Shown: piece by piece, positions 9,028 through 18,598 of the stretch
Layout: the number at the start of each line of letters is the position of its first letter
How positions within the stretch are numbered: position 1 is the first letter of the stretch
Source: Rodentolepis nana
Lineage: Eukaryota; Platyhelminthes; Cestoda; Cyclophyllidea; Hymenolepididae
DNA length: 23,362 nucleotides
Reading direction: 5' to 3'
NCBI GenBank assembly: GCA_900617975.1
Contig: UZAE01012888.1
Span: 6,749 to 30,110, forward strand
The notes under the pieces: generated by a model
Seen by the model: only the letters and a program-made list of their open reading frames with translations
Databases searched by the model: none
Told to the model about the DNA's origin: nothing
Position numbers and translations under genes: made by a program

Positions 9028-10335
9028 GTATATGTTTTATCTGTTTATACATTTTACATGTAATAATTTTATCACATATCTTAAGTGAAGAGTATCGGTA
9101 TATATTGTCATATATATTTCCTTGCCTCATTAAAAATTATAAAGAATACTTTAAAAAAATTTAGAATGGGTTGGCATTTTCAGCCCTTTTTTAGCGTTTC
9201 CATAAGACAAATGTTACATTTTTTTATTTTCATCACTTTATACACTTTTTAAAGGTTTATTGAGAAATTGGAATTAAGTCATGTAAATATTTCGATCAAA
9301 TATTGCGTTTGTACTGGTGTCTGAGTTAGATGGAAATGTTCAATTTTGAATGAAATTAATCGGATTTTAGTCTTGGCAAAAAAATGTTATCCCGTTGGAA
9401 AAGATAATCCGATGGAGTGAATAGAGATGTCACAGGGTATATTTTGAGAAAATACCATTTTTGTTAAGGAAAGCATTCTTGAAAAATGTTAACTGGCTTC
9501 TTTTACGTTGGGTTTAAATAAACCTAATTCCGTTTCTGTTGCCTCATCTACAGCAATCAAGATAAAGGTTCACATGTCGGCTAAACTTTGAAGATCTAAG
9601 AAATTCGCTTTTGCTACCTTAGGATGCAAATATAAATCAAGCCCATATCAGATTTGCAATTATTGGGAAAAAATTAAGTCTTATTTACTTTGATCGAAAT
9701 TTACTGATTTTCTTCAAGCCGAATGCATTTATCTAGACGTCTTCGATTTAATTGAGATGGTTACTCCTCTTCTTGAATGATTAGATATAAAACATCAGTG
9801 TTTGCATTTAAGCAACTATATATGTTTTCCCATAATATTAATTTCAGAAATATATATGTATATATTATATGAATTATTTTAAATTTAGTAGGCGTTTTAA
9901 TAAAGCACAAATATTGGTATTTGATTTTGTTTACTAAAATAAGATTTTATTCACTAAAGTGATTAATAAATATTATATTGAGAGGCTTTCTCCTAAGTCA
10001 ACTATATTTATGTATATATTTACTTAAAAAATGTACAAATCGGTTTCATGAATATTTTTAAGCAATAAATAGGCAACGCTTATTCAAATGGATTATTAGT
10101 TACTTACCATATAATTACCGGATGCAATTACCTTGATATGACTTTACTTTCGTTTGCTTTTTTACACTCCCTCATTCAAAATCGGTGTATTTAAACAAGT
10201 GTTTAAATAAGCATTAAAAGCGTACAACAGGAGGCTGTTAAATTCTGAATTGCCTTAAGGGTGGTTAAGAGCGTAGATCTCACTTAGACAAGTGACTGTG
10301 GCTAAAGGGACAATGTGTTTAATAGTTCCTACCAT
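9028..10335 (+). other. First intron of AMDHD1, left part
   Basis: Very AT-rich, no further gene. Contains an inverted repeat at 10188-10209 (TATTTAAAC, 4-base loop, GTTTAAATA). Confidence 0.5.
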
Positions 10336-10638
10336 TTATTTATCTCAACTGACAGGCGTTTTGATAGTTATCATTAGCCTTTTAGCTGACTTCGGGCTTC
10401 ACAGAGGGGAGGAGGAACACCAAAGTCACAAAAAGTCGAGGGGTTGGGCGAATAATGATTCGCAGATGTTAAAGAGACAGACAGACACAAATGCAGAAAA
10501 AAGGTGAGATGAGTACTATGGAGGTGGTCGGATATGACATACACTGGAGTCCTAGTAATTTGAAATGAGGAGTCAACTGCCAGAATGGGTATACGTTGTC
10601 CAGGATGCCCACATAGAGATAAGTCTATCGTACGCCCC
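10336..10638 (-). mobile_element. SINE copy 3, internally deleted
   Basis: Minus-strand start GGGGCGTACGATAGACTTAT; tail GAAGCCCGAAGTCAGCTAAA near 10386-10405. Flanks TAGTTCCTACCAT (10323-10335) and TAGTTCATACCAT (10639-10651) match at 12 of 13 positions. About 20 bases that hold the 3' arm of the outer stem are missing. The antisense splice donor found in the other copies is lost here (GAGATAAG). Confidence 0.86.
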
Positions 10639-11664
10639 TAGTTCATACCATAGGGTAGATAGAAATGTACTTGATACCAATCACGCAAGCTTTGATTTTT
10701 ATCTGCCCAGTGAGTTAGAGATCCTTTCTGGTTCAGTTAAATCTTCCTAGCAGATTCCATCTATGCCATTCACTCTAATATAATTGTTAAACTCATTGTG
10801 ATCTCCTCCCAGACTCATTTCATTTAGAAATAAAAATAATTTTCATGTCGAATGCGATTTTTCGATTAAAATCATGACTAGCTGATTCCCCTCTCTTATT
10901 TTATCCTTAATTACCTGATATAAATCTATTCTAACATTTTAAAAGAAACTGCCGCTGGGGTATTTGAGTTTCGCGAAATAATAGCTGTTTGTCAAAAGAG
11001 GTTAAATTCGGTTTGAACAGGAATGAAAAATGTTAAAACTCAGCTGTAAGACTTGATTCAAGGCTCCACAAGTGAGTTCACGATCGCGGTTTCTATGCTT
11101 GTTGATTAGTTTGAGTAATGGGTCATGAAATTTTGACACTTTCATCTTTTCCCATAGCCAAGTACGACTATTTGGCATATAGTTCTCTCAAACAACACAT
11201 GATTGAATTTCTGGTCATATATTACTAATAAATCAAGATTATTTATTTTGTTTCAAGGTCTACAAATACGGTGATTATAGTGATCGAAAAAACGTAATAT
11301 TGTTATTCACTGAATGACCTTCCCAATTAGACTTCCAGAGCCTTTTTATCCCCCTTCCTCGGAGAAACCTTCTATTCGAGCTTCTTCTTCACTCATTTTA
11401 TTATTTATTACCAATGAAAATAGAGCACTTTATTAATAGGAATACTCATCTTTCCAAATTTCTGTCCCAACAAAAGAATCCTAAAATGTGCCTTTTATCC
11501 CACTTCTAGAACAGTGGCTTGAAACACGCCCAAAAAGCTATTTTTGTTGCGGAGTATTTAATTAAGACGGAAATTGCCTGGCATACATTACTATAACCAT
11601 ATACCTGATTATGCGAGCATTCAAGGGTGAGTGTGAGTCAGCAATTTGTGGAGTGAGCAGGTTT

Positions 11665-11706
11665 GGTGGGGGAGGGGGGGCGTTGGGGTTGGATTTGGGG
11701 AGTTGG
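11665..11706. repeat. G-rich tract
   Basis: Runs of 5, 8, 4 and 4 G on the plus strand, separated by 1-8 bases. Near-match to a G-quadruplex. Confidence 0.7.
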
Positions 11707-13019
11707 AGAAATTTAGGTCAATCTTTTTTGGGCATATATCAATGATTCTTGTCGAATTGTCTAAGAGTACGATGAATCAGTAGAGTGGAAGGAGAGTTTT
11801 TTTCCACGTACTTAAAACGAATGTAATACGGAGTCATTTTTGAGGAAATGCTTCAAAGCAAATGACTTACATAATTTGAAAATATTTGAAATTTGGACAC
11901 CACAAGGAGTAACCAATTACTACAGATGAGGAGAGACCAGAGTGGGAAAGGTAAGGAAAGTTGGAGTTCTAGGATTTTGATGTGTAGTATCGATGGTCTG
12001 ACACCAAAATGCCCAAAAATTATGCTTTAGATCCTTGAGTCTCATTTTTCAATAGGAGTATTCAATAGATTGTCTTTTTTACTCCTCGTTGTCAAGTAGC
12101 CTTAATTAAGAGATTTGCGGTTTACCGTTGGTTCATTTTCCCACTTTGAAAACTGAAAAACAAGCGATTACTAGCAAATGATATTCTGATTTACGATTGG
12201 CTTGGGTAAACTATTCATTTCTTATTAGCTATTTTATTACTTTCTATGAAGTAATATTTAAGCCATTAGTTTTGGTTAATTCAGAAACCCTGCTTCTACG
12301 TTAGTGTCCATAATTATGAAAAGAAAGCTTTTCCTTTCCCAAATCAAGCCGACCGAATGATCGACCACAATCAGCGGAATTTTGCGACTCTAGCAATCTG
12401 TGATAAACTCTGGCTTTATACGAGTGCATATATGTGTACGTTAATGGCAATTATAAACCTTTTAAAGTGAGCCAATCACTTTTCAAATTCTAGAACAATT
12501 GTTCATTGACTCTGTAACAAATCAAATGATGACAATAATTGACGAACATTTGAATTTCATTCTGCTCACTTACAGCTCATCTTATCTTATGACACATTAA
12601 GAATAATTTTGTTGATAATGAAATTAACCATTGAAAGGTAAATTAATTTTATTTATTATCCATGACTGACTGACGGGTAATAATATTAACATTGGGAACT
12701 CTCATGTTTCATGTTCCAGTTTTATCAGCTTTTGAATTTTGACCAACCTCTAACAGCAGAACCATTTCTCGCAGTAGTATTGCTTTTCAAGAGTAGGTAA
12801 AGATCGGCTTACGGAAAGCTCGAAGAGACACTTTATCCATCCCACAAATGTACTTTTTTGCAAAAAAAAAAGTATAATTTTTTTACTTGAAACTACATTT
12901 ATGCCCTCTGAATTCTTCATATGGATGCGAAACAATTAAAAGTAACTAATATATTCTCGTTTGACATCAAATTTAGATTTAAGTTTCCGCTTCCGAAATT
13001 TTGTCTAGATTACACCATT

Positions 13020-13049
13020 GGGGGGTGGGGGGGGGGAGAGGGGCGAGGG
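13020..13049. repeat. G-rich tract with G-quadruplex potential
   Basis: About 25 G in 30 bases on the plus strand, in runs of 6, 10, 4 and 3 with loops of 1-3 bases. Confidence 0.75.
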
Positions 13050-13963
13050 TTTAGAACAATTCAATTATATCAAATTGGTTCTCCATAATTTAATGTAAAC
13101 ATGTGTGAATGCATATATGGGCAGCATTAGAATGCATGTTTCGTGATTTCAGAAAAGAAAATTTTTTATTTTTAAATAAATTATTATCCAGTTAAATACG
13201 TAGGTAGATTTTTTCCCACTTTAACAGGGCAAACAAAATAGAACCCCTTTCAGACAGCATTAATCAGGGAGCACAACCATCTTGTTTAGTTGTTGGCACG
13301 GATATTTTAGACAAGTCAAAACACAATCTAGGGCCTGGCAAAAGTTCTCGCATTTATTTTAGGAAAGTATTTAATAATTGATAAAGCTTAATATCTAACC
13401 ATTCATCTGATCGGCAAATTTATTAAATTTGTTTGACAGAAAAATTACGCCTATGGTAGAGTTTGGTCAAAGGATCGCGTAACTTTAAAATTAAAAGTAA
13501 AAACAGTGAAAATACAAATTTCCGTTGTGAAATCTAGAATATCTTTAGGAATAATTGAAATTCGATTAATTAAATTAGTCTTTCTATTATCCATTCACAT
13601 AAGTTGTGAGACTTTCGCAAAAGGTATATTGTACCGCAGTTAAGAAAATGAAGGGCAGATGATTAACAGGACAGGAATCAAACTTTGAGATTAGAGGATA
13701 ATCGACATTACTCCGTGAGTAGAAATGTGTTTATTACGCAAATTTCAAATCAAGGTTTTCTTGGTGGAACTGATTACACCTTATTCGTCTGATGAGCAGC
13801 CAATCGAATTAATGGTCTAATTATGACTTTCAAAATCTGATACGTCTATAAAACTATCATCTTACTTTGATAATTAACTTGAAGGAATCTTGGTTTCCAC
13901 CTCATTTTGTTAAATTTATGTAATATCAATGATTTCTCCTAACTCCAGAATTCGAACCTCATC

Positions 13964-13981
13964 TATATATATATATATATT
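13964..13981. repeat. (AT)n microsatellite
   Basis: Alternating AT, about nine units. Confidence 0.85.
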
Positions 13982-14460
13982 ATTTTTGTATCTGGCTTTA
14001 TTCTGAAAAATATCGAAGACAATTTCAATTGATAGCTTTCCCAATAGAAGAGAAATAGAATAGGATTACTGGAAAGTATTCTATTTACTAAACTCGATAT
14101 GTTATCAGACTCAAACTTTAGGACATCAGGATGCGATGACCCAAACGAATTAACCATTCAAATAAAGCAAAGTTTATTTGATGTTCTGATATTTTTATCC
14201 GCCCTGTACACCTCATTTGACTTTTAAACCGTTCACTTTTCATGATTAAAACACAAAGGTCTTTCCACTGACGATACTCCTTTATAATAATAATAATACT
14301 GTGTTAGGTTATAATCAATCTCAGCATTTTTCATGTAACTATGACTTTCTTATATTTCAGTGAGTGAAAAATAGCAGAAATAGGTTGCTATCTCATTGTT
14401 CAGGGGTTGAGAACTTCCCTTCCTTATCTTTTGCATAGCAGTACCTAGAAAAACGGGGAT

Positions 14461-14508
14461 TTTTTCTCTCCTCTCCCTCCCTCCCCCCTCCCCATCCATT
14501 TCCCTCTC
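14461..14508. repeat. Pyrimidine-only C/T tract
   Basis: Almost pure C/T over 48 bases (one A at 14494, one at 14498); the minus strand is G-rich and quadruplex-capable. Confidence 0.75.
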
Positions 14509-14728
14509 GTCATTAGACATTAGGGAAAGTCGGCATTCTAGCTTTGGTGATTTTGTAGAAGAAGCGCCTTTTCATTACTAAATGAGCCTCTTGACTTTTC
14601 TGGACGCCACAATTAATCACTTAGTAACTACCTAATGCAACTACTGTTGTCCATAACAATTGGTCGGTATTTTCGAAAATATTTTAAAAAATACCTATAA
14701 ATTTGTTTTAATCAGTGTTTCCATTTTG

Positions 14729-14753
14729 CCCTCCCCCCCCCCCCCCCCCCACC
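14729..14753. repeat. Poly-C run
   Basis: Eighteen uninterrupted C at 14733-14750. Length may be unreliable in the assembly. Confidence 0.85.
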
Positions 14754-15396
14754 TCGAACTGAACATAAGAAGTGCTAATAAGCTTATTATTATTATTACA
14801 AAATTAATATGATTCAAATTTATATCAATTGTTTTATCCTCTCATACGTCAGTCACATGTTATTATTAAAATGTTTTCTCTTTACCTCTGGGCACATGAG
14901 GGCACATGGGAAAGAAGAGATGTCATTTATTTGTTAATAATATTAAAATGGCATAAATAATTAACACAATTTTTCCGAATTTTTCTTAAATTATGTTTTT
15001 AAAAAGTGAGCAATCTGATAGGTTGGCGATAGCTCAAAATGCCTAATGAACATTTCCTGCATACACCTCGCTAACAAGGATTGAGTTAACTATTAGTAAG
15101 TCACTTTTCTATATATATTAATGTGAAATAATTCCCAAGTCGGCTATATAGTCCGCTGCGAAACTAGTTGTTAAGACTTTTCTGAATAGTCACGTCACCA
15201 CTACTTACAATCAATACATGCCTATTGGCCTGAAGTGCACCTAAAATGGGAACTCGAAAATTCAATTTTAAAATGGGTAACTACGTAGGCAATCTATATA
15301 TTAGCATCTCATTTAAATAAAATCATGAGAGATATTTCCATATTGAGAATGCCAAAATCAGGAATTTTTATAATCAATTTAATATTTGTAGAAATT

Positions 15397-15411
15397 TGAT
15401 GTTGTATGATA
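15397..15411. repeat. Target-site duplication of the LINE copy, left side
   Basis: TGATGTTGTATGATA; partner at 15767-15781 differs at one base. Confidence 0.8.
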
Positions 15412-15766
15412 ATAAATATAATTGCAAAGGGTAGGCTATATGATATTTATCATTAACCTCTTAGTTGGCTTCAGCTTTCCCCACGGTTCATTAGTTCATT
15501 AGTTGTATTATGGCTTCCCAGTATCTCTGGGTTTCCGTCGTTGTCTTTAGGACTGGACACCCAATCAGGTGGGTCTTCTCCATTTCTTCCTGTAGGTTAC
15601 ATGGGGGCATGTGGGTTGAGTGCATACTCCCAATCTGTGAAGGTGTTTTGTCAAACAATCGTGTTTGGTACGTATTCTAAACTCAGCAACGGCTTCGATT
15701 CTTGGCCAGTCGGGTATGTCGGAGAGTGCCGCTGTCCACTGTTTCTCCTTTGACTTCTAATTATTA
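15412..15766 (-). mobile_element. 5'-truncated LINE (Jockey-like non-LTR retrotransposon), 3' end only
   Basis: A 355-base insertion bounded by TGATGTTGTATGATA (15397-15411) and TGATGTTATATGATA (15767-15781), a target-site duplication identical at 14 of 15 positions. On the minus strand it holds the last roughly 85 codons of a LINE ORF2 and then a short 3' UTR. About 12 bases after the stop the UTR becomes the tail of the SINE family: GAAGCCAACTAAGAGGTTAA, then TGATAAATATCAT and GCCTACC. Strong 5' truncation is typical of target-primed reverse transcription. Confidence 0.8.
15491..15756 (-). pseudogene. LINE ORF2 C-terminal relic, frameshifted
   Basis: From 15756 the minus strand reads codons containing WPRIEAVAEFRIRTKHDCL and TKHLHRLGVCTQPTCP. 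Near 15601-15604 one base is missing. The adjacent frame continues CNLQEEMEKTHLIGCPVLK, then TQRYWEA, and stops at TAA 15493-15491. HDCLxKHLHRxGV and the CxxC...HxxxC zinc-type cluster are typical of the region after reverse transcriptase/RNase H in arthropod Jockey-like elements. The 5' limit is the truncation, and an in-frame TAG lies just before 15756. Not functional. Confidence 0.78.
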
Positions 15767-15781
15767 TGATGTTATATGATA
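15767..15781. repeat. Target-site duplication of the LINE copy, right side
   Basis: TGATGTTATATGATA; partner at 15397-15411. Confidence 0.8.
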
Positions 15782-16407
15782 GATTGATTGATATAATTTA
15801 TTAGCCCATGTTTTGTCATAAACTGGATTAAATCCACCATGGATTCCACCCACAAATGTATCACTCTGCTGTCAATTTGAATTAGCGTATAATACTGAAT
15901 CTAAAGTAAATTAAAAAGAATAGTGAATGTGTTATGACTTAATTAATTAAGTCAAATAAGAATCCGTAAAAATTGAATCTCAACAACTTTCTACAGATTA
16001 CTTGATTTAACATGGCAAACGTATTAAAATTATAAGTAATTACTTGAATCATTTTGTAATGTCATAATTTTAGGCAAGTAAATATTGATGGAAGACCATA
16101 TTAAGGGACAAAATGAAGAAATTGGATTGAAATCTATAACCTTAATATGATGAATTTCATCAAATCATTACGCCAATAGTAAAGCAAATTTGCCTATTTA
16201 AATGGAACCGGAAGTTCAATTTCTCCTGACCAACGGAATCTCTTTAATCCCCCATAAAATAAATTGGATGGCGCTCAATCTATCATTTAGAACAAATATT
16301 CACACTTTTTATGACTAAAACACAATATTTAAAAAGAAATTGTTGAAGTTAAGTAATCGTACTACGAATGAAAAGGCATATAATATTTTAAGCATTTTAT
16401 CAAGTGA
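15782..16407 (+). other. AMDHD1 intron segment between LINE and SINE copy 4
   Basis: AT-rich, no gene. Contains the perfect 20-bp palindrome TGACTTAATTAATTAAGTCA at 15935-15954. Confidence 0.5.
15935..15954. repeat. Perfect 20-bp palindrome
   Basis: TGACTTAATTAATTAAGTCA equals its own reverse complement; the outer TGACT/AGTCA are AP-1-like half sites around a TTAATTAATTAA core. Confidence 0.8.
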
Positions 16408-16420
16408 AAGCGTCTATATG

Positions 16421-16814
16421 CGGGGTGTGGGATAGACTTACCTCCTCGTGGTGCACCCCGGTCAACGTATAATCATACGACAAAAAAGTCTATTAACCGG
16501 CAGTTAACTTCTGACGTCAAACTACCATGGCCCGACAGCTTGTCATATTCGACCCCTTTCACAGTACTCATCTTACCCTTATTTTCGACCCCTACCACAG
16601 TATTCATCTTACCCTTTCTGAGCTCCCTACCACAGTACTCATCTTACCCTTTCTGAGCCTTTGTGCCTGTTTCTTTTACATCTGTGAATCAATCTTCTGT
16701 TCTCCCTCCCAAATTCTTTTCATTTTGATGTTTCTTCTCCCCTCTGTGAAGCCCGAAGTCAACTAAAGGGCTAATGATAGCTATCAAAACGCCTGCCGTT
16801 TGATATAAATAAAT
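16421..16814 (+). mobile_element. SINE copy 4, with internal triplication
   Basis: Starts CGGGGTGTGGGATAGACTTA and ends in GATATAAATAAATA. Flanks AAGCGTCTATATG (16408-16420) and AAGTGTCTATATG (16815-16827) match at 12 of 13. Outer stem ATAGACTT/AAGTCTAT and inner CGTAT/ATACG are both intact. It is about 70 bases longer than its relatives because a 35-36-base unit is present three times (16548-16660). Tail GAAGCCCGAAGTCAACTAAA is well preserved. Confidence 0.9.
16548..16660 (+). repeat. Tandem triplication inside SINE copy 4
   Basis: Three units of 35-36 bases built on TACCACAGTACTCATCTTAC and CCTTTC; other copies carry one unit. The second and third units share changes (TACCACAG, CTTTCTGAGC) not seen in the first. 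Confidence 0.8.
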
Positions 16815-16827
16815 AAGTGTCTATATG

Positions 16828-18024
16828 TAGAGCAATGAAGAATAAGTCATGAATCGTAATTTACTGAAACTAGCAATCCGTCGGATTGTCCGATTTCCAC
16901 CGTACGTAAATGGAACTCTGCTCGAATTCCTCGTGTTCTTACTTCGGGTCAGCCTGTGTGAGTTCTAGGTAAAAAAAGAAATTTTCTGTTTCACGCTTTC
17001 TAGGTGCTTTTCTTTCTCTACTGATTCACAATTGAAGAATGGCAATGAATTATAGCATCTTCTTGAAATGGGAAAAGAAAATTTTGAGATAACCAAATAA
17101 ACAAAAAAACTACGTGTAAAGAATGTGGCGATCAAGCACTCGATCGAACGACTGACATGTTAGTGATCAGCACATGATCGAAAATTCGAGTCATGAGGCA
17201 ATGATTAGCAAAATGTTAGATAAAAATCAGATACTACCTTCTTCTGCTCACAATGAGTATTGAACACACTGGTCTTCTGTGTGTTTGCAACTTATTTCAA
17301 TATTTTCACACAACTGGTAGCTAGCATTTATTTACGAAATGGAGGGAAAAGGCGATTTGGGATACTTTTAGAAAGAGGCATTGATAATGGAACAGGGCCT
17401 CTCTGACAGTAATTTGTTTAAACGTACCATATTGCGCACAATTAATGGATGATTTAAAATGCCGGCTTTTCCCTCTCCCCCACCCCCCTCCCATCCCCTT
17501 CCTTCCCCCCTCCCCCTTTATGAGCTGTAACCTTTTAATAATATTAGATGGTATTTATGGATAGATTTTTCTAAAGCAACAATTCTCTTACCAATCAAAA
17601 ATAGTCAATCAACACCCAATCTTTTCATAATAAATTAAATCTCATCTTAAATGCAGATAGATGGGAAAATTCTGTCTGATAACAGTTTCATATCAATTTC
17701 TATGAACCAATTTATCAATATTGTAGTGTGTATTTCGATGTTTTTGCATTTGAATCATTACTGAAAGCTGAATTTGAACGTTGTACTAACTAGTGCAAAT
17801 TTTGGAATTTCCAATAAGAATTTTTTATAACTTCTCGGTGATCGTAAATACAAGTCATCGTCAGAAAAAGTTGTAAGCAAAAAAAACGAATTTCCCACTA
17901 TTAGAAGATAACACTTTAAATCACCCAGTTGAAACTATTCTTCATCTAATCATTGATGCATTAAAAGTTGTAGTTAAGCTAACCATCATTTTTAATTAAC
18001 ATCTTGTTTCTTCTTTGAAATTAG
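16828..18024 (+). other. AMDHD1 first intron, right end
   Basis: Holds a C/T tract at 17467-17517 and ends in the pyrimidine-rich acceptor of the exon at 18025. A 39-codon frame at 16849-16968 sits in a patch of higher G+C but has no recognisable content. Confidence 0.5.
17467..17517. repeat. C-rich pyrimidine tract with G-quadruplex potential on the minus strand
   Basis: Six C runs of 3-6 within 50 bases, broken mostly by T. The complement gives several G3+ runs with short loops. Confidence 0.75.
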
Positions 18025-18125
18025 TGATGGGAACATACTCTCCTATGGCTCTGAGGACCTTGTAATCTGCCCAAATTACGAATATGACACAGTAATCGAT
18101 TGCAATGGAGGAACAATTCTGCCAG
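18025..18125 (+). CDS. AMDHD1: Imidazolonepropionase, second coding exon
   Basis: After a pyrimidine-rich acceptor (TTCTTCTTTGAAATTAG) the exon supplies one base, 33 codons and one base: DGNILSYGSEDLVICPNYEY then DTVIDCNGGTILP and the first base of Gly. The ending VIDCxGxxILPG is the amidohydrolase segment that directly precedes LVDAHTHP in animal imidazolonepropionases. The donor reads CCAG|GCAAGT, a GC-AG site with otherwise perfect consensus. Reading on without splicing is possible but gives unrelated sequence and a stop. With 8885-9027 it forms an 81-codon N-terminus, close in length to the same region in animal family members. No exon with a His-x-His motif was found to its right in the window. 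Confidence 0.62.
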
Positions 18126-18502
18126 GCAAGTGGGCTTTCTCTAGCGTCTTTTTGGGTTGCACGATTCATTTATTAAAGTACTTTTCCCTCTTCTTATTAC
18201 AAAGCTTGCAAGATAAGGTAACTCATTCAGGAATACTTTTTTACCTTACAAATTATTTAGGCTCTCTGATTAAGTTGTCAATTTAACATTAGACTGGATT
18301 CAGGTCATTCTAATAAAAGAATCCCAAATCTCCATTTGATTAAATAAAAAAAATCGGAGTGAAGATGTGGAAAAAAATGTGTCAAACATCATCACAAGTA
18401 CTGAAGTGAGTTACTTACTCGAAAATCATCAATGAACTTTAATCAAAGCCACTTTGTGTTAAGTAAGTTAAAGCAACATCCCTTTAGGGAAATTCCGACA
18501 CA

Positions 18503-18575
18503 ATTAGGCGGAGCACTCGACTGTTGTTTCACGCCCAAGTGTTCTTTTTTCAATTTTCGAGATTCCACCCCCGGA
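18503..18575 (+). repeat. Weak tRNA-like segment, possible SINE head
   Basis: TAGGCGGAGCACTCG resembles an A-box with one inserted base. TTTTCGAGATTCC about 50 bases on resembles a B-box, also with an insertion, and is followed by CACCCCCGG. Not a functional tRNA by eye. Confidence 0.25.
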
Positions 18576-18581
18576 TTGCAA

Positions 18582-18598
18582 AGAGAGAGAGAGAGAGA
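18582..18598. repeat. (GA)n microsatellite
   Basis: Eight and a half AG units on the plus strand. Confidence 0.85.

Larger units (their letters stand above)
10652..15396 (+). other. First intron of AMDHD1, middle part
   Basis: Nearly 4.8 kb with no supported exon on either strand. Features are G/C tracts (11665-11706, 13020-13049, 14461-14508, 14729-14753) and an (AT)n run (13964-13981). Open frames here are short, AT-driven and without motifs. Confidence 0.5.

Noticed and set aside
10188..10209. Short inverted repeat as a possible terminator or origin
   Set aside because: A 9-bp AT-only stem in AT-rich animal DNA is expected by chance and needs no function.
13789..13815. Hammerhead-ribozyme-like core (CTGATGAG followed by CGAAT)
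   Set aside because: The bases between the two core boxes do not form a stem II and no flanking stems I and III were evident.
15541..15753. 70-codon open frame on the plus strand
   Set aside because: It is the antisense shadow of the LINE ORF2 relic, whose minus-strand reading has recognisable motifs.
16527..16766. 79-codon open frame on the plus strand
   Set aside because: It lies wholly within SINE copy 4 and spans its internal repeat; other copies do not keep the frame.
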